64,000 bases of DNA from Runella slithyformis DSM 19594 (lineage in GTDB: Bacteria > Bacteroidota > Bacteroidia > Cytophagales > Spirosomataceae): contig NC_015704.1 of NCBI RefSeq assembly GCF_000218895.1, positions 1 to 64,000 on the forward strand, read 5' to 3'. This document shows positions 18,005-25,256 of the stretch, in pieces (position 1 is the first letter of the stretch; every line of letters begins with the position of its first letter). The notes below the pieces were generated by a model. That model saw nothing but the letters and a program-made list of their open reading frames with translations, did no database searches and was not told where the DNA came from. The position numbers were made by a program, and so were the translations under genes.

Positions 18005-18044
18005 TTATCAAAATATCTTCCTATCTAAATACTCAACTATTTTA
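18005..18044. repeat. Octamer array between hipT and the radical SAM gene
   Basis: Five clean 8-bp units in register (for example TTATCAAA, CTATCTAA and ATACTCAA). It lies upstream of the radical SAM gene and runs over the hipT stop. Candidate operator for the module. Confidence 0.65.
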
Positions 18045-18975
18045 ATTTTCCAATGCTGTTCACCAACAACGCTATATACTTCTCCTTCATTGTATTAGAC
18101 AAAAAACTCACCTGAATCAGGTCAATCATCGCAGTTTGTTTCTTTGCAAACTTGGCATAAACTCGTTCGGAGGATTTAGTAGGAATACCCAGCTTTGTGG
18201 CTAATTCATCAAAATCGGCTCGTCTCAGTCGGTTTTTCTTGCCATTTATGGTTAAGGCCGATTCTTCCAGGTCTTCGGGCATAGCCAATTTGGTAGAAAC
18301 CAAATCGTAGGCGGGCGATAGAGACACCTCTCCATCGTCATACCGAATCAGCGAGAAGTTTTTTAGGTGCATATCGGCATTGCCCGTGAGAAAACAAAAA
18401 ACAACCAACTCAAATAGAGCCAAGGCATCCAAACCTTTGTTGGTGGCATACGTACGAATCGTTTTACCCACTTTTTCAAGAGAGCCTCGGTATTTATGTT
18501 CAGTGAGGGTTTCGGTCAATTGGCATAAATCTTCCATGTGGATTTTTTTGTCCTTTTGTCGGTCAAAGCGTTTGGTCAGGTAAGCCAAATTACCCGATTG
18601 CAATCGAATCAGTGTATGTTCTGCTGTTTTAATCCCGCACAAAGCCGCCAACTTCATGGTCAAATCTTCATTTTCGGGTAGTGATTCAAAGTGGTCGGTT
18701 GGTGGTTTGAGGATATAATTTCCCCACAACCCTACTACTGTAAGGCGACTTGTTTGGGCATCCACTTTTTCTAAATCTAACGAGAGTTTGGGCTGCACAC
18801 CTGTTACGGCTACGCTACGAATGATAAGCCGTCGAGCCATTTCTCGCAAATCAGCAGCACCCAAATTGAGGGTTGGCGGTATGGTTGTTCCAAAAAAATT
18901 TTTACAGCACTTGGTATGGAAGTCTTGCTCCTGCTCACTCAAAGGCTGGTAACAATAAAGGCAGCGTTGGTTCAT
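18037..18975 (-). CDS. hipT: HipT-like kinase toxin (HipA C-terminal domain)
   Basis: A 312-aa HipA-type serine/threonine kinase lacking the usual N-terminal subdomain. The loop VTGVQPKLSL (57-66) fits the HipA phosphate-binding region, the catalytic loop is GNADMHLKNF (D201, H203, N206), and the metal-binding Asp is in PAYDLVS (D224). The N-terminus has a CxxC...CC cluster (C5, C8, C23, C24) that may bind a metal. HipA/HipT kinases inhibit growth by phosphorylating aminoacyl-tRNA synthetases; the target here is not readable. Its ATG overlaps the hipS stop. Confidence 0.87.
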   Translation of the reverse strand: MNQRCLYCYQPLSEQEQDFHTKCCKNFFGTTIPPTLNLGAADLREMARRLIIRSVAVTGVQPKLSLDLEKVDAQTSRLTVVGLWGNYILKPPTDHFESLPENEDLTMKLAALCGIKTAEHTLIRLQSGNLAYLTKRFDRQKDKKIHMEDLCQLTETLTEHKYRGSLEKVGKTIRTYATNKGLDALALFELVVFCFLTGNADMHLKNFSLIRYDDGEVSLSPAYDLVSTKLAMPEDLEESALTINGKKNRLRRADFDELATKLGIPTKSSERVYAKFAKKQTAMIDLIQVSFLSNTMKEKYIALLVNSIGKLK

Positions 18976-19301
18976 GGCTCACTATTTTCGATTTTCTTCA
19001 CACTTACTGCCCCAAGGCAATCTTGACAAACCGTGAGTAATAGCCCCATTCGGTCTCGTGGGTTGAGCTTCCAATTTTGAATGGCAATATCTAATAACCA
19101 ACCCTCTGGAATCAATCCATCGAAAAATGGAAACAAAATTTTGCTTTTATAAGCGGCTTCCCTCAGCGGTAAAGTTAAGCTCATGGGTAAGTGATTATTT
19201 TTCAAATAGGCTGCTTCATACGTGAATACATATCCATCTTCTTCTTCGCTAATGATACCCGCCAAGTGGTCTTTATAATAAACCTCTCCACTCCTATTCA
19301 T
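18972..19301 (-). CDS. hipS: HipS-like protein (HipA N-terminal subdomain)
   Basis: A 109-aa protein matching the N-terminal part of HipA (GEVYYKDHLAGIISEEEDGYVFTY, then LPMSLTLPLRE and FPFFDGLIPEGWLL, the 'couple_hipA' pattern). In the tripartite HipBST systems this separate subunit neutralises the kinase. Overlaps of 4 bases with hipT and 8 bases with hipB show a compact operon. A simple split hipA, with hipB as antitoxin, is the alternative reading. Confidence 0.85.
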   Translation of the reverse strand: MNRSGEVYYKDHLAGIISEEEDGYVFTYEAAYLKNNHLPMSLTLPLREAAYKSKILFPFFDGLIPEGWLLDIAIQNWKLNPRDRMGLLLTVCQDCLGAVSVKKIENSEP

Positions 19302-19506
19302 GAATTACCTCCTTCCTGACAGGCCCTACTTCACACCCAAACAAATCCAAGACTTGATTTACCTTGTCAAGTCGCAAGGTTTCTTTACCCTGTTCAAGTT
19401 CACGAACAAAGCGAAGCCCTACACCTGATTTTTCGGCTAAATCCACTTGGGTCAGTTTTAAAGACTTGCGCTTGTCCTGTACAAATTGAGAAATAGGGCT
19501 TTTCAT
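19294..19506 (-). CDS. hipB: HipB-like HTH antitoxin/repressor
   Basis: A 70-aa XRE-type helix-turn-helix protein (LTQVDLAEKSGVGLRFVREL, about residues 18-37). It should repress the operon and bind HipT/HipS. The first palindrome of a three-site operator lies just upstream of its ATG. This is the first gene of the hipB-hipS-hipT operon. Confidence 0.9.
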   Translation of the reverse strand: MKSPISQFVQDKRKSLKLTQVDLAEKSGVGLRFVRELEQGKETLRLDKVNQVLDLFGCEVGPVRKEVIHE

Positions 19507-19509
19507 TTA

Positions 19510-19604
19510 TACCTGTTCGGGGTTATTTCTCTAATATTTATTTATTTTATACCTGTTCGGGTACGAATATAGAAAATATTATTCAGTTTATACCCGAATG
19601 GGTA
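19510..19604 (-). promoter_or_regulatory. Three-site HipB operator region
   Basis: Three copies of a TACCY-N4-GGGTA-type palindrome at 19510-19523, 19550-19563 and 19591-19604, spaced 40 and 41 bp apart (about four helical turns each). The third copy, TACCCGAATGGGTA, is a perfect 5-4-5 palindrome. They resemble the paired-half-site operators of E. coli HipB, and same-face spacing suggests cooperative binding. Confidence 0.8.
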
Positions 19605-19620
19605 CAGAATATTTTCAATC

Positions 19621-19911
19621 CTATTCTACACAAGGCATAATTCCCAAGCCCCCGCCCTCTTCCCAACAAGGTGAGCCGTAGTATTCATCCATAGCCAAGG
19701 TGAATAAAGCATCTTTTTCTGCTTCGCTCCTACGTTGCCAGCTTGGTAGTTCGTCGTATTCATCACAAAGCCTAATTTGCCACAAATACCCTACTGCGTC
19801 GAAAATCTGATACACATCTGCCGATTGCTGTTGTACTCGAACCAATCGAAATCCCAATGCTTCGGCTCGTCGTTTGGGTGGTTGTTCAATTGGTAAAGTT
19901 GTTGTTTCCAT
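19621..19911 (-). CDS. Hypothetical plasmid protein, 96 aa
   Basis: A soluble 96-aa protein, acidic toward the C-terminus, with a central part VQQQSADVYQIFDAVGYLWQIR that predicts mixed alpha/beta. I recognise no family. It is separated from hipB by the operator region and has an octamer array at its start (19909-19964), which suggests it belongs to the plasmid backbone regulon. Confidence 0.6.
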   Translation of the reverse strand: METTTLPIEQPPKRRAEALGFRLVRVQQQSADVYQIFDAVGYLWQIRLCDEYDELPSWQRRSEAEKDALFTLAMDEYYGSPCWEEGGGLGIMPCVE

Positions 19912-19964
19912 TGAAAATAGTTAGCTATTTTAATATCTAAATATACAGATAGTAAACTATTTTT
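19909..19964. repeat. Octamer array upstream of the 96-aa gene
   Basis: About seven 8-bp units, some inverted in sense (for example CTATTTTA, ATATCTAA and ATAGTAAA), running from the start codon into the upstream region. Confidence 0.55.
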
Positions 19965-20026
19965 TCAAAAATGAGGGTTTAATGGGTGATTTTTGTACCC
20001 AAAAGATTCCTCTTAAATCAATAAGA

Positions 20027-20653
20027 TTATCCAAAGCACACTTTTAGACGTTTAGAATCAATCGTTTCAGTAACATCTTTGGTATCAGAACTTTGCTGCT
20101 CCTTCCAAATCACCCGCTTCATTTGAGTAGTTGGCGTAAGCTCATAATGTTGCTCCATTTCCCGACAAAAACGACCCATTTCTAAAAAATTGAAGCGAGT
20201 TTTTGCGGTGTTTTTCCCGTCTAAACTGATTCTGTTGGCAATGATGTGAAAATGATTGTGGTCTTTGTCAGCATGACGAAATGCAACGAGTTGGTTGTTT
20301 TCCATGCCAAAACGCTGTGCAAACAACTGACAAATCTCGGCCATCGTTTCGGTATTGATTTTCTCGCCAACGGGAAACGAAAAAGCCTGATGCCAAACGG
20401 GTTTCTCAATACGATGATTCAAGTTAGCGGTACGCTGCATTCGTTCTGCCATTTTTTCAAGATTCAGAAGTGCCTCCTTAGTCCCTTTTATCTGTCTTGA
20501 ATCATTAATAGTCGAAACAGGTACGTGCTGAAAATAGACCAACTCACCCCTTACTTGTGAGCGGTCAAGGCTTCGGTTAGAACGGGTGGCGTAATAACAG
20601 TATTCCAGTGTTCCTAAGAAACTCGTTCCGATTGAGGCTACTTTTCCAATCAT
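20027..20653 (-). CDS. Short HUH relaxase (MobB/TraI-type mobilisation nuclease)
   Basis: A 208-aa protein with the relaxase metal-binding motif HADKDHNHFHII (H127 to H136), an HxHxH pattern, preceded by WHQAFSFP as in Bacteroidota relaxases. A candidate catalytic Tyr lies near the N-terminus (EYCYYATRS, residues 18-21). It would nick oriT and pilot the strand to the recipient. It is shorter than most family members (300-500 aa) and ends soon after the HUH domain, so accessory domains may be missing or separate. ATGA overlap with the MobC-like gene. Confidence 0.85.
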   Translation of the reverse strand: MIGKVASIGTSFLGTLEYCYYATRSNRSLDRSQVRGELVYFQHVPVSTINDSRQIKGTKEALLNLEKMAERMQRTANLNHRIEKPVWHQAFSFPVGEKINTETMAEICQLFAQRFGMENNQLVAFRHADKDHNHFHIIANRISLDGKNTAKTRFNFLEMGRFCREMEQHYELTPTTQMKRVIWKEQQSSDTKDVTETIDSKRLKVCFG

Positions 20654-21084
20654 AAGGTTTCTTCCAGATAGTCATAAGTACGCTGAACGATATTAGATAC
20701 CTGCAAAGCCGTCTGTTTTATCTCAACCGAAATATCCTTTTCATGGCTGACTTTGTGACTCAATTGCAACATCGTTCCTGATAACTTTTCAAGGTTTTTA
20801 AGTAAAGCAAGTACATCAGTTGGCAATGATTTCTGCACAGGTAAGTACGGCTTACTTTGCATACTGCATTGCCTCAAAAAGTCAGCCCTACTCAGGTTAC
20901 TTGCTTTACTTTGTTTACTCAACAAGTCCCATTCAGCCTCTGTAAATCGTACTGTAAGTCGTTTATTCCTTACTTTGGTTTCGTCTTTTTTGGGGCGGCC
21001 ATTTACTGGAATTTTCGATTTTTTGAGTTTAGATTTAAACCCTTCATCGACTCCTTCTACCCTTTTTTTGTCTGCCAAAAACAT
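20650..21084 (-). CDS. MobC-like relaxosome accessory protein
   Basis: A 144-aa basic protein. A ribbon-helix-helix region (RLTVRFTEAEWDLLSKQS, about residues 44-61, then SRADFLRQC) is followed by a helical C-terminus. This matches the plasmid mobilisation relaxosome protein family that bends oriT and recruits the relaxase. It is the first gene of a two-gene mob operon. The 156 bp between it and the divergent traA-like gene are a likely oriT, though no specific nic motif can be called. Confidence 0.85.
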   Translation of the reverse strand: MFLADKKRVEGVDEGFKSKLKKSKIPVNGRPKKDETKVRNKRLTVRFTEAEWDLLSKQSKASNLSRADFLRQCSMQSKPYLPVQKSLPTDVLALLKNLEKLSGTMLQLSHKVSHEKDISVEIKQTALQVSNIVQRTYDYLEETL

Positions 21085-21240
21085 AACTTGCTTATTCTGA
21101 TTTTAACCTTTAAAGTTTTTCCTTCGTTTCTAAGTTCTTTCCTCTTTATCGAACCCATTTTCGAGTTATCCCAATTCAAAAACAATATTAAATAAACTAT
21201 TTTATTTATTTTAGCAACTTTAATATAAATTACCAAATTT

Positions 21241-22065
21241 ATGTCGGCTCAAATCATCTGTGTACACACTTCCAAAGGAGGAACGGGAAAATCTACCATT
21301 ACAACCATTTTAGCGTCTTACTTAACTTACGAATTGAGTAAACGGGTCTTGGTGATTGATGCTGATGCACCACAGTTTTCTATTGATAGCCTGCGTCATC
21401 GAGAACAAACCATTTACCAAAATATCAGCCAAAAATGTCAGGATTTTGATGAGGTCAAAAAAGCTCTTTTTGCTTCACAACTTTCAGTAGCTGACCAAGC
21501 CATTTATGAACGGTATCGCCATAATCAACAACGCCGCATTACTGATTTTTATCCGATTTATACCGTTGAGCAATCTGAATTAGACGAATTGGACATTGAG
21601 AAAATCAGTGATTCTTACGACTATGTTTTCTTTGATTTGGGTGGTCGGTTTGATGAAAGTATTGTTCGTACACTCCGTTTCGCCGATTTGGTTCTTGTCC
21701 CCTTTACCACGCAAAATATTGACGTGATGGCTTCCTTGGAATATTGTCTCACATTAGCCGACCACGTAAAGCAAGGTCATCTTTCCGATTCAACCCAATT
21801 TTATTGCTTTTGGAATAAATACAAGTTCACGTTTCAGAAAAAAGCTGAACTCATTGAATTGCAATTGAAAACCAAGTTTGCTGCCAAGGGCATTTCATTT
21901 GACTTTCTCGAAACTCGACTGAATGATGCCGATTCTGGCTTCGACCGTGCCAAGATGTGGACGACCATTTCATCTCCTATCCTATTCAAAGGTGGTCAGT
22001 ATCTCAATGGCATTGCACGGTTTACGGAAGAAGTTATTAAGCTATCTAATTATCAAAATAGTTAA
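21241..22065 (+). CDS. TraA-like ParA-family ATPase
   Basis: A 274-aa protein with deviant Walker A KGGTGKST (residues 13-20), VLVIDADAPQ near 37-46 and Walker B YDYVFFDLGGR near 137. In Bacteroidota conjugation loci a ParA-like TraA precedes TraB and lies divergent from the mobilisation genes, exactly as here. It is distinct from the short ParA at 786-1382. It probably positions the plasmid or relaxosome for transfer. Its 3' end contains an octamer array. Confidence 0.88.
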   Translation: MSAQIICVHTSKGGTGKSTITTILASYLTYELSKRVLVIDADAPQFSIDSLRHREQTIYQNISQKCQDFDEVKKALFASQLSVADQAIYERYRHNQQRRITDFYPIYTVEQSELDELDIEKISDSYDYVFFDLGGRFDESIVRTLRFADLVLVPFTTQNIDVMASLEYCLTLADHVKQGHLSDSTQFYCFWNKYKFTFQKKAELIELQLKTKFAAKGISFDFLETRLNDADSGFDRAKMWTTISSPILFKGGQYLNGIARFTEEVIKLSNYQNS

Positions 22066-22073
22066 ATATCCAT
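22042..22073. repeat. Octamer array at traA/traB junction
   Basis: Four 8-bp units (CTATCTAA, TTATCAAA, ATAGTTAA and ATATCCAT) spanning the traA stop and the start of the next gene; translated in part as KLSNYQNS. Confidence 0.6.
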
Positions 22074-22455
22074 GCCACAACTACCAGAAACACTCAAAAC
22101 AACATTGCCCAAACAAAAGAAGGCAGAAAGCCAAACCCCTTCTGCCATCTCAGAAATGGACTTTGATGACGAAACCCTCAATCGGCGAGTATCTACTTAC
22201 CAAACGAGTATAAAATCCAAACCTCAGCTTACAGTAAAGGTAAAAACCGAAAAGGTATTTCACATCGGACTAAAATTAGATGAGCAATTTCGTTCGGAGT
22301 GGTTACAACTCAAATACTCGTTGGCATTGCGGCACGGTGTGGAGATTTCGATGCAGAAATATGTTGAATTCCTTCATGCCAAGGCTGTTGAAAAAAGCGA
22401 ATCTGATGATTTTTTGACAGAAATGGCAGGTTATTTTCAAGCTAAAACCCAATGA
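22072..22455 (+). CDS. TraB-like conjugation accessory protein (DUF3408-like position)
   Basis: A 127-aa soluble protein: a polar N-terminus (about 1-55, probably disordered) and a compact C-terminal domain (KVFHIGLKLDEQFRSEWLQL, then a helical end). Small proteins of this size follow traA in Bacteroidota transfer regions (TraB, DUF3408) and are thought to bind DNA. The C-terminal part could be an RHH-like fold. Family assignment is mainly positional. Overlaps the next gene's ATG. Confidence 0.65.
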   Translation: MPQLPETLKTTLPKQKKAESQTPSAISEMDFDDETLNRRVSTYQTSIKSKPQLTVKVKTEKVFHIGLKLDEQFRSEWLQLKYSLALRHGVEISMQKYVEFLHAKAVEKSESDDFLTEMAGYFQAKTQ

Positions 22456-22934
22456 TGTTACAAATCTCGTTGAGTTTATACTTAGTCGGTGCCATATTAG
22501 TTATCGTAATCTGGGCGGCTCTACTCTTGGGCTTTTTCAAAGTTTCAAAACGGACTAAGAAAAAAAGACCCGTTCCCGAAACCTTCACATTCTTTCAGCC
22601 CAAGCAAGGCGGTTCGTTCAAAAATACGAAAGACTTAATCATTAGCTCACGGTTAGATGACTTAGATACTAAAATAGTTTCCTATCAAAATAGCTTAATA
22701 GGTAATAAATTAAAAACAGCACCTTTACCTATTGAAGAACATTCTGAGTTCGCAAGTGATGATTCAGAACAGCATTTTGCGCTATTTTCTAACGAGGAGA
22801 TTCAAGCCTCGGTAAGCCAAGCTCAACAAAACTTGGAAGAAATTATAGCCAAGCGTAAAGAACGAAAAGCTGAGTTATTTGAATTTGAGCAACTGTTGGA
22901 GGCCATGGAAGAGGAGGATAAAATAGTTGAGTAG
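22452..22934 (+). CDS. Membrane-anchored coiled-coil protein, TraD-like position
   Basis: A 160-aa protein with one N-terminal membrane segment (about 5-27), a basic stretch (KVSKRTKKKRP), a polar middle and a long charged helical C-terminus (about 110-155, QAQQNLEEIIAKRKERK) suited to a coiled coil. Translation overlaps the previous stop (ATGATG). It sits in the traA-traB-(traD) transfer-initiation operon; I do not recognise a named family. An octamer array is embedded at 22666-22705. Confidence 0.65.
   Translation: MMLQISLSLYLVGAILVIVIWAALLLGFFKVSKRTKKKRPVPETFTFFQPKQGGSFKNTKDLIISSRLDDLDTKIVSYQNSLIGNKLKTAPLPIEEHSEFASDDSEQHFALFSNEEIQASVSQAQQNLEEIIAKRKERKAELFEFEQLLEAMEEEDKIVE
22666..22705. 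repeat. Octamer array inside the 160-aa gene
   Basis: Five 8-bp units (for example ATACTAAA, CTATCAAA and ATAGCTTA), in frame with the gene and encoding TKIVSYQNSLIGN. Confidence 0.6.
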
Positions 22935-22970
22935 TTTTCTATTTAGATATTTTTCTATTTTATTATTCGG
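22923..22970. repeat. Octamer array after the traA-traB operon
   Basis: Six 8-bp units (for example CTATTTAG and ATATTTTT), overlapping the stop codon at 22932-22934. Confidence 0.5.
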
Positions 22971-22980
22971 TTATTAGCGT

Positions 22981-22997
22981 TTACCCCCTGATTCCCG
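22981..22997. repeat. Intergenic motif TTACCCCCTGATTCCCG, copy 1
   Basis: First of five related motifs (others at 23769-23785, 24773-24788, 25833-25849 and 27069-27085). Hairpins follow within tens of bases. Confidence 0.6.
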
Positions 22998-23004
22998 CTA
23001 AGAA

Positions 23005-23053
23005 GAGCCTCGTTTTCAGAGGCTCAACCAAATCGCTTGGGGCTTCGATTTGG
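23005..23053. terminator. Bidirectional terminator hairpins
   Basis: Two stem-loops between convergent genes: GAGCCTC/GAGGCTC (23005-23025) and CCAAATCG/CGATTTGG (23028-23053). The second starts directly after the stop of the minus-strand gene at 23055. Confidence 0.7.
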
Positions 23054-23054
23054 C

Positions 23055-23609
23055 TTATTTTTTCAATTGAAATAACCGAGCATCGAAACGATACCCCAAC
23101 GAAACAAGCGCATAACTTTTCTCATCCAGTGATACTGGACTAACTCGGTAACGAAAACCAACCACAATTGGCCCTTTTTCGGCTTCTACATTTCCTTCGA
23201 TGCCAGCAACAAAACGGGATTGCTTCCCTTCGACTACAAAGCCTAATACCTGGTATTCGCTCAATTTTTTCTCATGCCCACCAAAAATGGACAAACCCCA
23301 AAAACCAGCCACGCCACTTTGCAATTCAAGGGCTTTTTTCCTTATCCCTACACCAGCTAATATTTGACGGGTGGTATTGTCGCCAATCAACTTAGTCGAG
23401 TTGAACCATACCCGTATATCTTGATTAGGATTTAGCCTATCTTTCAATCCTAATCGAAAGCCGTACAAATTGCCAGTAGGTTGAAGTCCCAAGCCCACGA
23501 TGGCCTCTACATTTGATATAGTAAAGCGTTTAGTTGAATCTGTTTGAGCCAGAATCGGAAAAGAAAAGACCAGAGAAATAAGCGAAATTTTGAGTAGTAA
23601 ACTTTTCAT
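23055..23609 (-). CDS. Predicted small outer-membrane beta-barrel protein
   Basis: A 184-aa protein with a signal peptide (cleavage near ILAQT) and repeated amphipathic strands rich in Gly, Tyr and Phe. It ends near YALVSLGYRF, a barrel-like closing strand. Size and pattern recall TraO and other small barrels. The motif IVVGFRYRVSPVSL loosely resembles GFRQRWNPTSL in traO, so it may be a distant relative with a role in transfer or surface exclusion; this is inference. It is a single-gene unit with its own upstream array and terminator. Confidence 0.7.
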   Translation of the reverse strand: MKSLLLKISLISLVFSFPILAQTDSTKRFTISNVEAIVGLGLQPTGNLYGFRLGLKDRLNPNQDIRVWFNSTKLIGDNTTRQILAGVGIRKKALELQSGVAGFWGLSIFGGHEKKLSEYQVLGFVVEGKQSRFVAGIEGNVEAEKGPIVVGFRYRVSPVSLDEKSYALVSLGYRFDARLFQLKK

Positions 23610-23672
23610 TTTATGATTGATTAAAGATGAGACAAAGTGCTAATCACTGCCCCATTTTGAGTGATTAGCTTA

Positions 23673-23712
23673 GTATAAAGATACTTTAATATTTAGATAT
23701 TTTTATATTTAA
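23673..23712. repeat. Octamer array upstream of the barrel gene
   Basis: Five 8-bp units (for example ATACTTTA and ATATTTAG), 60-100 bases upstream of the minus-strand start at 23609. Confidence 0.55.
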
Positions 23713-23768
23713 CTTGATAATCAACCATTTACCTTAGACTTATAACTACCATTCGCTTTAAATTGGAT

Positions 23769-23830
23769 TCTACCCCTTGATTCCCAACCAACGAAAAGCA
23801 AAGCAGTTAAGCCTTGCCTTCGTGTTGGTT
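23769..23830 (-). terminator. Intergenic motif copy 2 plus hairpin
   Basis: Motif CTACCCCTTGATTCCC (23770-23785) is followed by an imperfect hairpin AACCAACGAA/TTCGTGTTGGTT (23786-23830) that begins at the stop of the gene at 23830. The hairpin is probably that gene's terminator. Confidence 0.55.
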
Positions 23831-24627
23831 TACTTTCTTGGCGATTTCTTAGAGCTGGATTTTGAAACGGTTTGTACTTCTTCGACAGGTATTGGCTCAA
23901 CTATTGATACTGATTCGCTTGCAACTTCCGCTTTGGGCGGTTCAATCAAAGGTAGGCCATAGATAAGGTGTTTTGGAAACCAATCAGATACGAAGGTAGT
24001 CACGGTATTTTGCAGGGTAACAGACCCATATACGTTGTACGCTCGTGCCACGTCTCGCCCCAACTTCCGAAAAGCTAAATCACCTTCTTCAAATTGAAAA
24101 GTAGCGGCAAAGTAGTTGCCCTTTTGGGTTTTTCCGTCGGGTAGGGTTATCTCATAGTCCTTTTTTTCGGCTTTCAGAACAAATTTCAAGTCTTCAAATT
24201 TCTTACGTTGATAGACTATTTTTTCACGGGCTTCTTTGAAGTTAATGGCACTTGTGTTGTTGAACATGATCGTGCTTACACACAAATCAGCGTCCAAAAA
24301 GAAGAACTCAACCCACTGTGTACTTTCTTTACGGTCAAATAAACCGCCGTTGAAAAGCCGCCATGCAAAAGGTTGAAAAGTGAATTCAGTGCCTAAATCT
24401 TCTTTACCGTCCAGATTGAAACGCCCCGTTTTTCCGTCAAAGCGGTATATCTTGGGCCTTCCTTCAATGTAAACGATTTTTGGTTCGAGGGTTTCCTCGC
24501 CCGTGTCTTCATCTACTAACGTTTCAAATAAGTTAGGGAACAATTCTTGAAGTGGTCTTTGTGTACCGTTTACAGTTAAAGCCGTTGAAACTGTGGCAGT
24601 TTCGGGAGAAATTGCGGTTGCTGACAT
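23830..24627 (-). CDS. Hypothetical plasmid protein, 265 aa
   Basis: A soluble 265-aa protein: flexible N-terminus, a central beta-rich region with KIVYIEGRPKIYRFDGKTG and FTFQPFAWRLFNGGLF (about 50-105), and a C-terminus ending in a Ser/Lys-rich tail (SKSSSKKSPRK) of the kind that binds nucleic acid. I recognise no characterised family. It stands alone between two copies of the intergenic element and has its own promoter (24675-24682). Possibly a single-strand-DNA or replication accessory protein, but this is speculation. Confidence 0.65.
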   Translation of the reverse strand: MSATAISPETATVSTALTVNGTQRPLQELFPNLFETLVDEDTGEETLEPKIVYIEGRPKIYRFDGKTGRFNLDGKEDLGTEFTFQPFAWRLFNGGLFDRKESTQWVEFFFLDADLCVSTIMFNNTSAINFKEAREKIVYQRKKFEDLKFVLKAEKKDYEITLPDGKTQKGNYFAATFQFEEGDLAFRKLGRDVARAYNVYGSVTLQNTVTTFVSDWFPKHLIYGLPLIEPPKAEVASESVSIVEPIPVEEVQTVSKSSSKKSPRK

Positions 24628-24674
24628 GGTAAAATTGATTAAAGTGAAAGAATAACTTGTCTTTGATTACTTAT

Positions 24675-24682
24675 CAAAAATA
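24675..24682 (-). promoter_or_regulatory. Predicted -7 promoter box TATTTTTG
   Basis: Exact match to the Bacteroidota TAnnTTTG element, about 50 bases before the ATG at 24627, with a TTG-containing -33 region at a suitable distance. Confidence 0.5.
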
Positions 24683-24794
24683 CGTTTTTTAAAGCACAAG
24701 AAAAATAATTTGTCGCTGATAATCAATTAGTTACAAAACTTCTAATTACCATTCGATTAGGCGGTTATAACTTTCCCCCTGATTGCGCTTAGGT

Positions 24795-24916
24795 CAAAGA
24801 CTTTCGAGCCAGACAAATGCGTTGAGTAGAGGCTATGTGCGTGTCTGGCTTGAATGTCTTTGGTGTGTTTTGCCTTCAAAATGTGTTCAATGCGAAGCTG
24901 AACTTATTTTGAAGGC
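24795..24916. terminator. Two large hairpins downstream of the 25.0-25.7 kb genes
   Basis: Arms CAAAGACTTTCGAGCCAGACA/TGTCTGGCTTGAATGTCTTT (24795-24862) and GCCTTCAAAATGTGTTCA/TGAACTTATTTTGAAGGC (24872-24916). Neither has a clear T-tract. They could be terminators or structured RNA. Confidence 0.5.
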
Positions 24917-24987
24917 TTCCCCTCGGTTTCTTGACTGGGTATGAAGTTGGTGAACTCATTTCCTTATAGTTTTTTTAGCTCAACCCA

Positions 24988-25019
24988 GTATTTTAATATT
25001 AAAATATCTAAATAGGAAA
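24988..25019. repeat. Octamer array before the 25.0 kb gene end
   Basis: Four 8-bp units (GTATTTTA, ATATTAAA, ATATCTAA and ATAGGAAA) immediately beyond the stop codon at 25020. Confidence 0.6.
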
Positions 25020-25256
25020 TTACAAAAACTCAATTTCAGATTCAAAAACCAAAAAGGATAAATCAGGATTGATGTCTGGTACAAACTCAAAATCGGGTGT
25101 AGCTCTCTGGTTGTCAATCAGGATTTGTTTTTGATTAGGAATTACCTTCCCAAGGAGTCCTTTTCTGAGAACCACATCAATGGTATGACAAATAACAGCC
25201 CGACGGTATCGGGCTGTTTGTGAGCTTGGACAAGATGTTTTAATCAACGATTTCAC
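25020..25256 (-). CDS. Possible small plasmid protein, 78 aa
   Basis: Open frame ending at 25020. An ATG at 25376 would overlap the next gene by 137 bases, so a GTG at 25256, overlapping the upstream stop, is more plausible and gives about 78 residues. The C-terminus is acidic and hydrophobic (FVPDINPDLSFLVFESEIEF). No family recognised. The frame is open and ends cleanly before an octamer array, but this is a weak call. Confidence 0.4.
   Translation of the reverse strand: MKSLIKTSCPSSQTARYRRAVICHTIDVVLRKGLLGKVIPNQKQILIDNQRATPDFEFVPDINPDLSFLVFESEIEFL

Larger units (their letters stand above)
24628..25019. other. Structured intergenic region (392 bp)
   Basis: No gene found. From low to high coordinate it holds a Bacteroidota-type -7 box at 24675-24682 (minus), intergenic motif copy 3 (24773-24788), two large imperfect hairpins (24795-24862 with 19 of 21 arm bases paired, and 24872-24916 with 16 of 18), and an octamer array (24988-25019). 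Confidence 0.7.
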
